A DNA stretch of 64,000 bases, from NCBI RefSeq assembly GCF_003050925.1, contig NZ_QAOV01000002.1, forward strand, positions 62,001-126,000, read 5' to 3'. Shown here in pieces: positions 19,267 to 28,758 of this stretch (position 1 is its first letter; each line of letters opens with the position of its first letter). The DNA is from Pseudomonas sp. GV085 (GTDB lineage Bacteria; Pseudomonadota; Gammaproteobacteria; Pseudomonadales; Pseudomonadaceae). A program made the translations under genes and the position numbers. Below the pieces are notes generated by a model, which was not told where the DNA came from, did not search any database, and worked only from the letters and a program-made list of their open reading frames with translations.

Positions 19267-19326
19267 TTCGTCCTACCCATTAGCGGTCAGAAAGCTGCCT
19301 CCACGTTCTTGAAGGCAGCTGCATAA

Positions 19327-21756
19327 TCAAGATTTAAGGCGTTCGCCTTTAGGATCGTAAAGGCACCCACGAATGACTTTCGCGGAGCATTCTTCACCCA
19401 GAATTGTGATGGTGAGTTCAGTATCCAGGGACGCCAGTTCGCGCTTGATAAAGCCCATGGCCAAACTCTTATTAACGCGATAACCAAAGGCTCCTGATGT
19501 CGTAAGCCCTACCAGTTTCCCTTGATGGAAAATTGGCTCGCTACCCAATGCATCAGCAAGGCCCGCTTGCACTTCCATCAGTACGAGACGATGGGTACTC
19601 GGCTTCTCTTTTTCTGCCAGCACTGCCGCACGCCCTTCAAAAACGCCCTTATCGGTCTTGATGAAGTAGCCCATGTTGGCAGCCAGCGCCGAGTACTCTG
19701 TTGTCAGTTCGCGGCCCCAGATTTGATAGCCCTTTTCGATGCGCATCGAGTCCATCGCTCGTAGCCCGAAGTCGACGATTCCATGCGCTTCACCCGCCCA
19801 AACGAGTGCTTCGTAAAGTGCCTGCTGGTGTTGGAGTGGATGGTGGAGTTCCCATCCCAATTCGCCGACAAAGTTCATCCGCAACGCGCGTACGGGAGCG
19901 CCAACGACCTGAATCTCTTGGCCGGTAAACCAGGGGAATGCTTCATTACTCAGATCGGTGTCAGTGAGTTTGGACAGCACTTCTCGTGCTCTAGGGCCAG
20001 CCAGGATGAGCGTGCCCCAGTCCCTGGAGATATTCGCGATGGAGATATTCGCGTATTTCGCTGCCCGTTGCCGGAGCCAATCTTCAATCAGCAGCTCACA
20101 AGCCGCCGGGCACATCAGGTAAAACGCGCCGCTTTCCAGGAGCGTCATGGAGAATTCCCACGCCACGCTTCCTGATGTGGTGAGTACATGGGCGAGAGCT
20201 ACATCCCCGCATTTGGTAGGAACCTGGTTGGGGCTGATCCGATCCAGAAATGAACGAGCATCCTTTCCAGATATCTCGAATTTTGTGAAGGCGCTCAGAT
20301 CGAGGATACCCACGCGATTTTGCACCGCTTCACATTCCGACCGGACTGCTGCATCCCAATTGCCCCGGCTGTAGCTGAAGTTCTCGACTGGGGCATTGGC
20401 AGATTGTGCAAACCAGCTGGCACGCTCCCAGCCGTAATAAGCGCCGAACACGGCATTCTTGTGTTTAAGGATTTCGTAAATTGGCGTGGTCTTGACCTCG
20501 CGACACGCCGGGCGCATCGCGTATTCGTTCGGGCAACTTAGTTGGTATTCGTTGGCGTACAGCTCAAGCGATTTGGTGACGGTGTAGGAAAGGTTCGCGT
20601 AGCTGCCAAAGCGGCGGGAATCCAGCTCCCAAAGCTCAACCTCAGGGTGGCCGTCGATGATCCACTGAGCAAGGTAACGGCCAGCGCCGCCACCCTGAGT
20701 GATCCCGAAACTGAACCCTGCGCAAGCGAAGTAGTTGTCGTAGCCATGCACGGGCCCGAGCAGGGGAAGGCCATCCGGGGTGTACACGATAGGGCCATTG
20801 ACCACAGTCTTGATCCCGCCGTCACCGATAATTCCCACCTGTTCCATCGCTGCACCGATGATTTCTTCGAGACGGTTCAGCTCCGGTTGCAGCAGTTCCT
20901 GCCCGAATGTCGCTGGAACCCCATCGACTGCCCAGGCCACCGGCTCTCGCTCGTACGGGCCAAGGATCAGCCCCTTGCCCTCCTGGCGAAGGTAGTAGGA
21001 AATATCCGGATCGCGAAGCAGGGGAAGGTGGTGGGGTCTGTCCACCAAGGCTGGAATATTGTCGGTGACCAGATACTGATGTTCCAGGGAGCAGATCGGG
21101 AACTGATGGCCGATCATCGCGGCCACTTCATTAGCCCTGAAACCTGCGGCGTTCACGATAATGTCTGCGTGAATGACGCCTTGTTCGGTGGTCACTTCCC
21201 ATTTTTTGTCGGCGAGTTGAGTAATCGCGGTAACCGGATTGTGCCGAACAATGGTAGCGCCGTAACCACGGGCCAATTGAGCCATGGCGTTGGTCACGCT
21301 GGTCGGATCTATATGACCGTCATACGGGTCCCAAAGCCCTCCCAGCAACCCGGTGGTGTCCAGGAAGGGATGCAGCTCCTTCAGGCGCTCATTGTCGACC
21401 ACTTCGACGCCATTCAAACCGGCAAGCGTGGCCAGGCCTGCGACCCGTTTGAACTCATCCAGACGTTCCTTGGTATGCGCGAGCCGGATCGAACCTGTTT
21501 GGTGGTGACCGACCGATTGACCCGTCTGTTCTGCGAGTTGTTGATACAGCTCGATGCTGTTTTTCTGAAGCTTCATGATGTTCAGGCTGGTGCTGAACGA
21601 AGGAAGGTTGCCCGCGGCGTGCCAGGTCGATCCAGATGTCAGTTCAAGCTTCTCCACCAGCATGACATCCGTCCAGCCGGATTTGGCCAGATGGTAAAGC
21701 GTGCTCACACCGGTAATACCACCACCGATCACTAAAACTTTGGCTTCCGATTTCAT
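19327..21756 (-). CDS. Dimethylglycine/sarcosine dehydrogenase-like flavoprotein with THF domain
   Basis: About 809 residues. The N-terminal FAD domain opens with VLVIGGGITGVSTLYHLA, and LTSGSTWHAAG carries the His to which FAD is covalently bound in dimethylglycine dehydrogenase. The C-terminal half is GcvT/aminomethyltransferase-like, with the folate-site helix DFGLRAMDSMRIEKGY. The reaction is oxidative N-demethylation: the methyl group goes to THF as methylene-THF and electrons go to ETF. I prefer the ATG at 21756 (AAGGA 10 nt upstream, directly before the Rossmann strand); an ATG at 21792 is possible. FolD follows. The conserved promoter motif at 21849-21889 is upstream. Exact substrate unknown. 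Confidence 0.9.
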   Translation of the reverse strand: MKSEAKVLVIGGGITGVSTLYHLAKSGWTDVMLVEKLELTSGSTWHAAGNLPSFSTSLNIMKLQKNSIELYQQLAEQTGQSVGHHQTGSIRLAHTKERLDEFKRVAGLATLAGLNGVEVVDNERLKELHPFLDTTGLLGGLWDPYDGHIDPTSVTNAMAQLARGYGATIVRHNPVTAITQLADKKWEVTTEQGVIHADIIVNAAGFRANEVAAMIGHQFPICSLEHQYLVTDNIPALVDRPHHLPLLRDPDISYYLRQEGKGLILGPYEREPVAWAVDGVPATFGQELLQPELNRLEEIIGAAMEQVGIIGDGGIKTVVNGPIVYTPDGLPLLGPVHGYDNYFACAGFSFGITQGGGAGRYLAQWIIDGHPEVELWELDSRRFGSYANLSYTVTKSLELYANEYQLSCPNEYAMRPACREVKTTPIYEILKHKNAVFGAYYGWERASWFAQSANAPVENFSYSRGNWDAAVRSECEAVQNRVGILDLSAFTKFEISGKDARSFLDRISPNQVPTKCGDVALAHVLTTSGSVAWEFSMTLLESGAFYLMCPAACELLIEDWLRQRAAKYANISIANISRDWGTLILAGPRAREVLSKLTDTDLSNEAFPWFTGQEIQVVGAPVRALRMNFVGELGWELHHPLQHQQALYEALVWAGEAHGIVDFGLRAMDSMRIEKGYQIWGRELTTEYSALAANMGYFIKTDKGVFEGRAAVLAEKEKPSTHRLVLMEVQAGLADALGSEPIFHQGKLVGLTTSGAFGYRVNKSLAMGFIKRELASLDTELTITILGEECSAKVIRGCLYDPKGERLKS

Positions 21757-21848
21757 CTCGGGGGGATCCTTTGACGGGTCTATTGGAGACATGATTCGCC
21801 GGGGCTCCGGGCGTCTGGATTCGATGCTAAGGCGCTTGAGATGGCTCT

Positions 21849-21889
21849 ACAAACGATGTATACCAGTGTCATTTATAAGTAGGGCTTAT
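21849..21889 (-). promoter_or_regulatory. Shared LysR-type operator/promoter, copy A
   Basis: On the minus strand: ATAAG-CCCTA-CTTAT (T-N11-A LysR box), 12 nt, then TATACATCGTTTGT, which contains a -10-like TATACA. Copies B (26879) and C (39566) have the same arrangement and spacing. It lies between the dehydrogenase gene and the LysR gene at 21904, whose start is only 15 bp from the box, suggesting autoregulation by that LysR. Confidence 0.7.
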
Positions 21890-21903
21890 GCCGGGGTGCC
21901 GCG

Positions 21904-22779
21904 ATGTCGTTGACCAATCTTCAGCTCAACTGGCTTCGGACGTTTGAATCAGTAGGGCGACATTTAAGCTTTTCGGCTGCGGCGATTGAACTGAACATGA
22001 GCCAGTCTGCGGTGAGCCAGCAGATAAAATTGCTCGAGCACAAACTTGGCAAGGCGCTATTCCTGAGGCAAACACGTTCGATCCAGCTGACCGTATCGGG
22101 GCGGGCGTATTTGGCAGTGGTCCGGGAAGGCCTTTGGCATATGCACCAAGGGATGAACAACATCTTCAGCTCGGTCGCCCAAGGCGTACTTGAATTGAGC
22201 GTCAACAACTCCTTTGCGCAGTTGTGGCTCGCCCCCCGTATGGAGCGGTTCGCTGAGCTGTATCCGCAAATTTCTCTTCGCATGTACGGCGTTAACTGGG
22301 AGGCGGATGCTCCACCTTCCAGCGCAGAGCTGGAGATTCGCTACGGTGCGGGAAACTGGCAGCAGTACGACATCCAGCAGCTGCTCTCGACTGAGCTGAA
22401 GCCGTATTGCTCACTGGACGTTGCTGCCAAACTTCGAAGTGCCGGGGGATTGCTCAGCCTGCCCTTGATCGATGTGTTGGGCACACCCAATGGCTGGAGC
22501 GACTGGCTGGCTACTTACCCGCAAGGCGAGGCAGAAAACTATCAGCGTTTCTACGTCGACAGCTACGCAATCGCGGCGAGCATGGCGATTGAAAACGCAG
22601 GCGTGTGTCTGCTTAACGAGGAACTCGTGGAGAAATCCAGGCTGCGTGGACAGCTCGTGTCGCCGCTCGATCAGAGCATTGAGTGCCTTGCCGGGTTCTA
22701 CTTGCTGAAGCCACATAACAAGCCGCTGTCTGGGGCTGCACAGGCCTTTTGCACTTGGCTGGAGTCAGAGCTTCGTTAA
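21904..22779 (+). CDS. LysR-family regulator (GcvA-like), likely controls the demethylation regulon
   Basis: A 291-residue LysR regulator. The N-terminal winged helix (TFESVGRHLSFSAAAIELNMSQSAVSQQIK) and the LFLRQTRSIQLT wing are typical, and overall style is closest to the GcvA/AmpR branch. The C-terminal ~200 residues form the ligand-binding domain. It is divergent from the dehydrogenase-folD operon, and the shared 41-bp motif sits in its own promoter, so it is the best candidate regulator of all three motif copies. The inducer is not known. Confidence 0.9.
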   Translation: MSLTNLQLNWLRTFESVGRHLSFSAAAIELNMSQSAVSQQIKLLEHKLGKALFLRQTRSIQLTVSGRAYLAVVREGLWHMHQGMNNIFSSVAQGVLELSVNNSFAQLWLAPRMERFAELYPQISLRMYGVNWEADAPPSSAELEIRYGAGNWQQYDIQQLLSTELKPYCSLDVAAKLRSAGGLLSLPLIDVLGTPNGWSDWLATYPQGEAENYQRFYVDSYAIAASMAIENAGVCLLNEELVEKSRLRGQLVSPLDQSIECLAGFYLLKPHNKPLSGAAQAFCTWLESELR

Positions 22780-22804
22780 TCTCTGCGGACTGGGTGAGGA
22801 GTCA

Positions 22805-22830
22805 GGAGCCCGCCACAGGCGGGCTCCTTT
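22805..22830. terminator. Bidirectional intrinsic terminator
   Basis: GGAGCCCGCC-ACA-GGCGGGCTCC, 10-bp stem followed by TTT on the plus strand. It lies between the convergent LysR (22779) and mmsA (22834) genes and could serve both. Confidence 0.85.
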
Positions 22831-22833
22831 CCC

Positions 22834-24330
22834 TTAGCTGTTACTCGGAAACGCGAACTGTGCAGCCTCATGGCTGGCACGCTGAGGCCAGCGCTGAGTA
22901 ATCGCCTTACGACGCGTGTAGAAACGAACACCATCCGGACCATACGCATGAAGATCGCCAAACAGCGAGCGCTTCCAGCCGCCGAAGCTGTGGTACGCCA
23001 CCGGAACCGGTAGCGGAACGTTCACACCCACCATGCCGACTTCGATCTCGTCACAGAACAAGCGCGCAGCTTCACCGTCGCGAGTGAAGATGCAAGTACC
23101 GTTGCCGTACTCGTGATCGTTGATGAGTTGCATGGCTTGTTCAAGGCTCGCTACGCGCACGATGCAGAGAACCGGGCCGAAAATCTCTTCCTTGTAGATG
23201 CGCATTTCAGGCGTCACGCGGTCGAACAGGCATCCACCCAGGAAGAAGCCGTTTTCGTTGTTGGTCACCTGAAGCCCACGGCCATCGACGACCAACTCGG
23301 CCCCGGATTCAACACCTTCGTCCACGTAACCCTTCACTTTGTCCCGGTGGGCGCCAGTGATCAGTGGTCCCATGTCGAGGCCACAGGATGTGCCGGCGCC
23401 AATTTTCAGCGCCTGGATCTGCGGTACCAGTTTATCGATCAGCGCATCGGCGATTTGGTCGCCCACACAAACGGCGACGGAAATCGCCATGCAGCGTTCG
23501 CCGCAGGAACCGTAAGCCGCGCCCATCAGGGCGCTAACGGCATTGTTCAGGTCAGCGTCCGGCATCAGCACAGCATGGTTTTTTGCGCCGCCCAAGGCCT
23601 GGACACGCTTGCCGCGTTTGGTGCCTTCGGCATAGATGTATTCAGCGATTGGCGTCGACCCTACGAAGCTCAATGCTTTCACTTCCGGCGCCTCGATCAA
23701 AGCATCGACCGCTTCTTTGTCGCCGTGAACCACGCTCATCACCCCTTTAGGCAAACCCGCTTCTATCAGCAACTCTGCAATGTAAAGGGTAGAGCTTGGG
23801 TCGCGCTCCGAAGGCTTGAGGATGAAGCAGTTGCCGCAGACGATGGCTAACGGATACATCCAGAGTGGAACCATCGCCGGAAAGTTGAACGGCGTAATAC
23901 CAGCCACAACTCCGACAGGTTGGAAGTCACTCCAGGCATCGATGTTCGGGCCCGCGTTGCGGCTGAACTCACCTTTCAGGATTTCAGGGGCCGCGCACGC
24001 AAACTCGACGTTCTCGATACCTCGTTTGAGTTCCCCAGTGGCATCTTCAATGGTTTTGCCGTGCTCTTCGCTGATCATCCGGGCGATTTTGGCTTCGTTC
24101 TGCTCCAGCAACTGCTTGAAACGAAACATGACCTGAGCGCGCTTGGCGGCCGGAGTCTTGCGCCATGCAGGAAAGGCGGCTGTCGCAACGTCAATGGCGT
24201 GTTGAACGGCGGCGCGATCCGCGAGTGAGACCTGATGGATAACCTCACCCGTGGAAGGGTTGAACACGTCCGCGGTGCGGCCGGTGGTGGCGATATGCTC
24301 GCCGTTGATCAGGTGTTGAATGATGCTCAT
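22834..24330 (-). CDS. mmsA: CoA-acylating (methyl)malonate-semialdehyde dehydrogenase
   Basis: MmsA oxidises malonate semialdehyde or methylmalonate semialdehyde with NAD and CoA, giving acetyl-CoA or propionyl-CoA plus CO2. The 498-residue length matches the family when started at the ATG at 24330 (MSIIQHLINGEH). The catalytic Cys is in SCGERCMAISVAV, and the MmsA-type EEIFGPVLCIVR and PVPVAYHSFGGWK segments are present. It follows the beta-alanine-type aminotransferase by 87 bp on the same strand. Together they convert beta-alanine to malonate semialdehyde and then acetyl-CoA. Confidence 0.93.
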   Translation of the reverse strand: MSIIQHLINGEHIATTGRTADVFNPSTGEVIHQVSLADRAAVQHAIDVATAAFPAWRKTPAAKRAQVMFRFKQLLEQNEAKIARMISEEHGKTIEDATGELKRGIENVEFACAAPEILKGEFSRNAGPNIDAWSDFQPVGVVAGITPFNFPAMVPLWMYPLAIVCGNCFILKPSERDPSSTLYIAELLIEAGLPKGVMSVVHGDKEAVDALIEAPEVKALSFVGSTPIAEYIYAEGTKRGKRVQALGGAKNHAVLMPDADLNNAVSALMGAAYGSCGERCMAISVAVCVGDQIADALIDKLVPQIQALKIGAGTSCGLDMGPLITGAHRDKVKGYVDEGVESGAELVVDGRGLQVTNNENGFFLGGCLFDRVTPEMRIYKEEIFGPVLCIVRVASLEQAMQLINDHEYGNGTCIFTRDGEAARLFCDEIEVGMVGVNVPLPVPVAYHSFGGWKRSLFGDLHAYGPDGVRFYTRRKAITQRWPQRASHEAAQFAFPSNS

Positions 24331-24416
24331 GGATGAAGACCTGCAAGATTGAAAATAGAAGTGATGCTGGCGGCGTTGACCCGCCAGCACGGGTGGTTTG
24401 CCTGCACGTTGTTGCG

Positions 24417-25763
24417 TTAATCGATGTGGTTCAAGGCTTCCCCGACGGCATCAAACATGCGGTCAAGATCTTCAGGTTTAGCGTTGAAGGTCGGCCCGAA
24501 CTGAAGGGTGTCGCCACCGAAGCGCACGTAGAACCCCGCTTTCCAAAGCGCCATGCCCGCCTCGAACGGACGAACAATTGCATCCCCTTCGCGGGGTGCA
24601 ATTTGAATAGCGCCTGCGAGGCCGCAGTTCCTGATGTCAACGATGTGTTTTGCGCCCTTGACACCGTGCAATGTGCGTTCGAAATGCGGTGCCAGATCAG
24701 CTGATTGCTGGATGAGGTTTTCCTTCTCCAGCAGATCCAGTGTTGCGAGGGCCGCAGCGCAGGCAACCGGGTGCGCCGAGTAGGTGTAGCCATGGCCAAA
24801 TTCGACCGCGTATTCCGGACTCGTCTGATTCATGAAGGTTTGGTAGATCTCACTGGAAGCGATCACGGCGCCCATTGGAATGGCACCATTGGTGATCTGC
24901 TTGGCCACGTTCATGATGTCCGGCTTCACGCCGAAGTACTCCGCGCCGCTCCAGGTGCCCATCCGCCCGAACCCGGTGATCACTTCGTCAAAGATCAACA
25001 GAATATTGTGCTGCGTGCAGATCTCGCGAAGGCGCTGCAAGTAACCTTTGGGAGGCACGATGGCACCTGCGGAGCCCGACATAGGCTCGACAATAACGGC
25101 TGCAATGTTCGTCGCATCATGCAGCTCAATGAGCTTCAGCAACTCATTTGCCAGTTCCACACCACCAGTTTCTGCCATGCCTTTGGTGAAGGCCATTCCC
25201 GGCTGCAACGTGTGGGGCAGGTGGTCGACATCCATCAGTTGACCGAACATCTTGCGGTTGCCCCCGATGCCACCCAGGCTCGTGCCCGCGATGTTCACGC
25301 CGTGGTAGCCGCGTGCTCGGCCGATCATTTTGGTCTTGGTCGACTGACCCTTGAGGCGCCAGTACGCCCGGGCCATTTTGACCGCGGTGTCCGCGCACTC
25401 GGAGCCCGAGTTGGTATAGAACACATGGTTCAGGTCGCCGGGCATGAGGTCAGCGACGCGCTCGGACAACATGAACGATAACGGGTGGCCATATTGAAAC
25501 GCTGGCGAGTAATCAAGCGTGCCCAACTGGCGGGCGACGGCTTCCTGGATTTCCTTGCGCGAATGGCCTGCGCCGCAGGTCCACAGGCCTGACAGACTGT
25601 CGTAGACCTTTCTGCCTTCGGAGTCTGTCAGCCAGCTGCCTTGCGCAGAAACGATGAACCGTGGGTCACGCTGAAAGTTGCGATTCGAGGAGAACGGCAT
25701 CCAGTGTGAATCCAGTTTCAGCTGGCTGGCCAAGGGAAGTTCGTGAGCCTGTTGTGTGTTCAT
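24417..25763 (-). CDS. Omega-amino acid (beta-alanine):pyruvate aminotransferase
   Basis: A 448-residue class-III PLP aminotransferase. The PLP-binding Lys is in DIMNVAKQITNGAIPMGAV, the cofactor Asp is in LLIFDEVITGFGRMG, and the start of the mature protein (LDSHWMPFSSNRNF) is characteristic of the beta-alanine:pyruvate group. I use the ATG at 25763 because the longer reading frame adds 42 atypical residues. It forms an operon with mmsA and is divergent from the LysR gene at 25924. Its link to the neighbouring N-demethylation genes suggests removal of the amino group after demethylation. Confidence 0.9.
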   Translation of the reverse strand: MNTQQAHELPLASQLKLDSHWMPFSSNRNFQRDPRFIVSAQGSWLTDSEGRKVYDSLSGLWTCGAGHSRKEIQEAVARQLGTLDYSPAFQYGHPLSFMLSERVADLMPGDLNHVFYTNSGSECADTAVKMARAYWRLKGQSTKTKMIGRARGYHGVNIAGTSLGGIGGNRKMFGQLMDVDHLPHTLQPGMAFTKGMAETGGVELANELLKLIELHDATNIAAVIVEPMSGSAGAIVPPKGYLQRLREICTQHNILLIFDEVITGFGRMGTWSGAEYFGVKPDIMNVAKQITNGAIPMGAVIASSEIYQTFMNQTSPEYAVEFGHGYTYSAHPVACAAALATLDLLEKENLIQQSADLAPHFERTLHGVKGAKHIVDIRNCGLAGAIQIAPREGDAIVRPFEAGMALWKAGFYVRFGGDTLQFGPTFNAKPEDLDRMFDAVGEALNHID

Positions 25764-25923
25764 GAGCAGTGGTCCTCGTGGAGAGATACTCATCGTGTTC
25801 AATCGGAGAGTTGGCCTTGTTGAGCGTCCTGAAATGCAATTCAAGGCTTGCCTAGAAACTGACACGCGCTTAGATTCAATAAAACACACCTTTCGATACC
25901 CTTGGTTTCAGGTCACCTAAACT

Positions 25924-26844
25924 ATGAAAGCGCGCCGTGCCAATCCAGTTGCTCAAGTCACTGATTTTGATATTCGGATGCTCAAGATATTTCGCAGTGT
26001 CGTGGAGTGCGGAGGATTCTCCGTTGCAGAGAGCGTTCTAGGTGTTGGCAGGTCAGCAATCAGTCAGCAAATGACAGAGCTTGAGCAGCGATTAGGCTTA
26101 CGGTTATGTCAGAGGGGACGTGCCGGGTTCTCCCTGACGGAGGATGGGCAGCAGGTGTATGAGGCGTGTTTACGCTTGTTGTCGGCGATGGAGGGATTTC
26201 GAAGCGAGGTCAACGGGATGCACAGTCATCTCCGGGGCGAGTTGATCATCGGCTTGACGGATAACCTGGTCACGATGCCTCACATGCGCGTCACGGATGC
26301 ATTGGCTTCCCTAAAGAAAAAAGGACCTGACGTTCAGATCCAGATTCGAATGAGTACACCGGGTGAAGTGGAACAAGGCGTGCTCGATGGCCGTCTGCAC
26401 GTAGGCGTAATCCCGCAGGTCGGTGCGCTTTCAGGCCTTGAATATCAGCCGCTGTATAGCGAGCGTTCTCAGCTCTATTGCGGTGTTGGCCATCCTTTGT
26501 TTTTCGTCAAGGATCTGGATTTAAATGAGCAGCGTATCCAGGAGCAGGACGCCATCGCCCCGACATTCCGTTTGCCGGCAACCATCCAGGAGCACTATCA
26601 GGCGCTAAATTGCACGGCGAGCGCATCGGACCGAGAAGGGATGGCATTCCTGATTCTCACCGGTCAGTACATCGGCTATCTGCCTGATCACTACGCGCGG
26701 AGCTGGGTTGCAGAAGGAAGGCTCAGAGCGTTGAAGCCCTATTCCTGTTTTTACGATCTGACGCTGGCTTCTGTTACCCGGAAAGGTCGCCGTCCCCATT
26801 TGGTATTGGAGACCTTTCTCGAATCCCTCGCGATGAGCGGCTGA
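25924..26844 (+). CDS. LysR-family regulator divergent from the aminotransferase
   Basis: A 306-residue LysR protein with the helix-turn-helix FSVAESVLGVGRSAISQQMTELEQRLGLRLCQRGRAGFSLTEDG in residues about 30-75 and a ligand-binding C-terminal domain. It is divergently arranged with the aminotransferase-mmsA operon across 160 bp, the usual layout for a pathway-specific activator. The promoter gap here does not contain the 41-bp motif shared by the demethylation genes, so this branch is probably under separate control. Confidence 0.88.
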   Translation: MKARRANPVAQVTDFDIRMLKIFRSVVECGGFSVAESVLGVGRSAISQQMTELEQRLGLRLCQRGRAGFSLTEDGQQVYEACLRLLSAMEGFRSEVNGMHSHLRGELIIGLTDNLVTMPHMRVTDALASLKKKGPDVQIQIRMSTPGEVEQGVLDGRLHVGVIPQVGALSGLEYQPLYSERSQLYCGVGHPLFFVKDLDLNEQRIQEQDAIAPTFRLPATIQEHYQALNCTASASDREGMAFLILTGQYIGYLPDHYARSWVAEGRLRALKPYSCFYDLTLASVTRKGRRPHLVLETFLESLAMSG

Positions 26845-26878
26845 CGAATTGTCGAGTCTTCAACGTGGCAACTTACGA

Positions 26879-26919
26879 ATCAGTACAGCTTATTAATAAG
26901 CACCTGATACATCGTTTGT
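26879..26919 (+). promoter_or_regulatory. Shared LysR-type operator/promoter, copy B
   Basis: ATCAG-TACAG-CTTAT, 12 nt, then GATACATCGTTTGT: the same parts and spacing as copies A and C, with one mismatch in the left half-site. A perfect palindrome GCTTATTAATAAGC overlaps the right half-site. It ends 66 bp before the ETF-QO start. Confidence 0.65.
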
Positions 26920-26984
26920 TGTAGGCATAAAACCGCTCGTACGATTCGCTCCAGAGGCTATGTTCGATGCCTGTGGAGGTTTTG

Positions 26985-28637
26985 ATGCAACGCGAGGCTA
27001 TGGAATTCGATGTCGTCGTAGTAGGAGGAGGGCCTGCCGGGCTATCTGCTGCCATTCGCCTGCGTCAATTGGCAATGGTAGAAGGGCGGGAGTTGTCAGT
27101 ATGTCTGGTCGAAAAAGGCGCAGAGGTCGGTGCGCACATCATGTCCGGTGCTGTGTTCGAACCTACCGCACTGAACGAATTGTTTCCCGACTGGCGAAAC
27201 ATGGGTGCGCCACTGAACACCCCGGTGCAGTCGGACGAGATTTTCTACCTGTCGTCTTCACGCCTTTCAATCCGGGTTCCCGGAGTCTTCGCGCCCAGCA
27301 CGATGCACAACGAAGGCAACTTCATCGTCAGCCTGGGCAATGTATGTCGTTGGCTGGGCCAGCAAGCGGAAGCCCTGGGGGTCGATGTGTTTCCAGGCTT
27401 TCCTGCGTCCGACGTGCTGTACGACGAGGAGGGCAGGGTCCGGGGCGTGTTGACTGCCGACATGGGCGTCGGCCGAACAGGAGAGCATAAAGGCGGCTTT
27501 ACGCCCGGTATCGAGCTGATCGGCAAGCAAACCATCTTCGCTGAAGGCTGTCGCGGGCACTTGGGCAAACAGCTGATCAGCAAGTATCAGCTCGATGCGG
27601 ACTCCGATCCTCAACACTACGGGTTGGGCATCAAGGAAGTCTGGGAAATCCCCGCTGAGCAGCATGTTCCCGGGCTTGTGATTCATAGCACTGGATGGCC
27701 ATTGACCCAGAGTGGCACGCAGGGCGGCGCCTTCATGTATCACCTGGAGGACGGTACGGTGGTGATCGGACAGGTCGTGGATCTCAACTATCGCAATCCT
27801 TACCTGTCGCCGTTTGATGAGCTTCAACAACTCAAGCATCACCCGCTTTACGAGCAGTATCTGCGCGGTGGCTCGCGCATCAGCTACGGCGCCCGTGCCA
27901 TTGCGAAAGGCGGGCTTCAGTCTTTGCCGAAGATGCACTTCCCAGGGGGCCTGCTGATTGGGTGTGATGCCGGCACCTTGAATTTTGCGAAGATCAAAGG
28001 CTCCCACACGGCCATGAAGTCCGGAATGCTGGCGGCTGAAACCATCTTTGAGGCGTTTGCCGTCAATGAGTCGGCCGGTCAGGATCTGGCAGCGTATGCG
28101 GGAAAATTCAGGGCGTCGTCCATTTATGACGAGCTTTACCAGCAGCGTAATTTCGGTCCCGCCATGCACCGGTTCGGCAGTCTGATCGGGGCCGCCTACG
28201 CCTGGGTCGATCTGAACCTGTTGAAAGGGAAATTGCCTTGGACTTTCCACGACAAACGCCCCGACTACTCGACCATGGATCCTGCTGATAGTGCTTCGGT
28301 CATTCACTACCCAAAACCCGACAACGTCCTGAGCTTCGATAAGACCTCCTCGGTCTATTTATCGAACACGAACCATGAAGAAGATCAGCCCTGCCACCTG
28401 ACGCTCAGGGACTCCTCGATACCCATCGCGTTCAACCTGCCCACCTATGCCGAGCCGGCTCAACGGTACTGTCCCGCCGGTGTGTACGAGGTTGTGGAGG
28501 ATGCGTCAGCGAGCCGATTTCAGATCAATGCGCAGAACTGTCTGCACTGCAAAACCTGTGACATCAAGGACCCGAGTCAGAACATCGTTTGGCGTGCACC
28601 CGAGGGAGGCGGGGGACCCAACTACACCAGCATGTAG
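26985..28637 (+). CDS. Electron-transfer flavoprotein:ubiquinone oxidoreductase
   Basis: ETF-QO passes electrons from ETF into the membrane quinone pool. The 550-residue protein starts at the ATG with GGAGG 6 nt upstream, ahead of the FAD motif VVVVGGGPAGLSAAIRL. The C-terminal domain carries the 4Fe-4S cysteines (CPAGVYEV and NCLHCKTCDIKDPSQNI). It has its own copy of the conserved promoter motif and sits in the demethylation cluster. It is thus probably a dedicated paralogue for electrons from the two dimethylglycine dehydrogenase-like enzymes, via the EtfBA at 39668. Confidence 0.95.
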   Translation: MQREAMEFDVVVVGGGPAGLSAAIRLRQLAMVEGRELSVCLVEKGAEVGAHIMSGAVFEPTALNELFPDWRNMGAPLNTPVQSDEIFYLSSSRLSIRVPGVFAPSTMHNEGNFIVSLGNVCRWLGQQAEALGVDVFPGFPASDVLYDEEGRVRGVLTADMGVGRTGEHKGGFTPGIELIGKQTIFAEGCRGHLGKQLISKYQLDADSDPQHYGLGIKEVWEIPAEQHVPGLVIHSTGWPLTQSGTQGGAFMYHLEDGTVVIGQVVDLNYRNPYLSPFDELQQLKHHPLYEQYLRGGSRISYGARAIAKGGLQSLPKMHFPGGLLIGCDAGTLNFAKIKGSHTAMKSGMLAAETIFEAFAVNESAGQDLAAYAGKFRASSIYDELYQQRNFGPAMHRFGSLIGAAYAWVDLNLLKGKLPWTFHDKRPDYSTMDPADSASVIHYPKPDNVLSFDKTSSVYLSNTNHEEDQPCHLTLRDSSIPIAFNLPTYAEPAQRYCPAGVYEVVEDASASRFQINAQNCLHCKTCDIKDPSQNIVWRAPEGGGGPNYTSM

Positions 28638-28758
28638 AGGAGAAAGAGTCGCTACGCGATTGAGCGACCGAAGCGTGACTAGTGCGATGCGTGGAACAAA
28701 ACAATAACGAACTCAATGATCACACTGCCTTCCTTACTAGAAATCTATCGGGAGCATC

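Noticed and set aside
20542..21735. 397-codon plus-strand frame opposite the dehydrogenase at 19327
   Set aside because: It is antisense to a clear flavoprotein gene, has no ribosome-binding site and no recognisable domain; a GC-rich shadow frame.
22057..22716. Minus-strand frames within the LysR gene at 21904
   Set aside because: Short antisense shadows of a well-supported regulator gene.
24417..25889. Longer starts for several genes (for example 25889, 24390, 37434, 33588)
   Set aside because: They add N-termini unlike the families, often run into the upstream gene, and lack ribosome-binding sites; internal ATGs were chosen.
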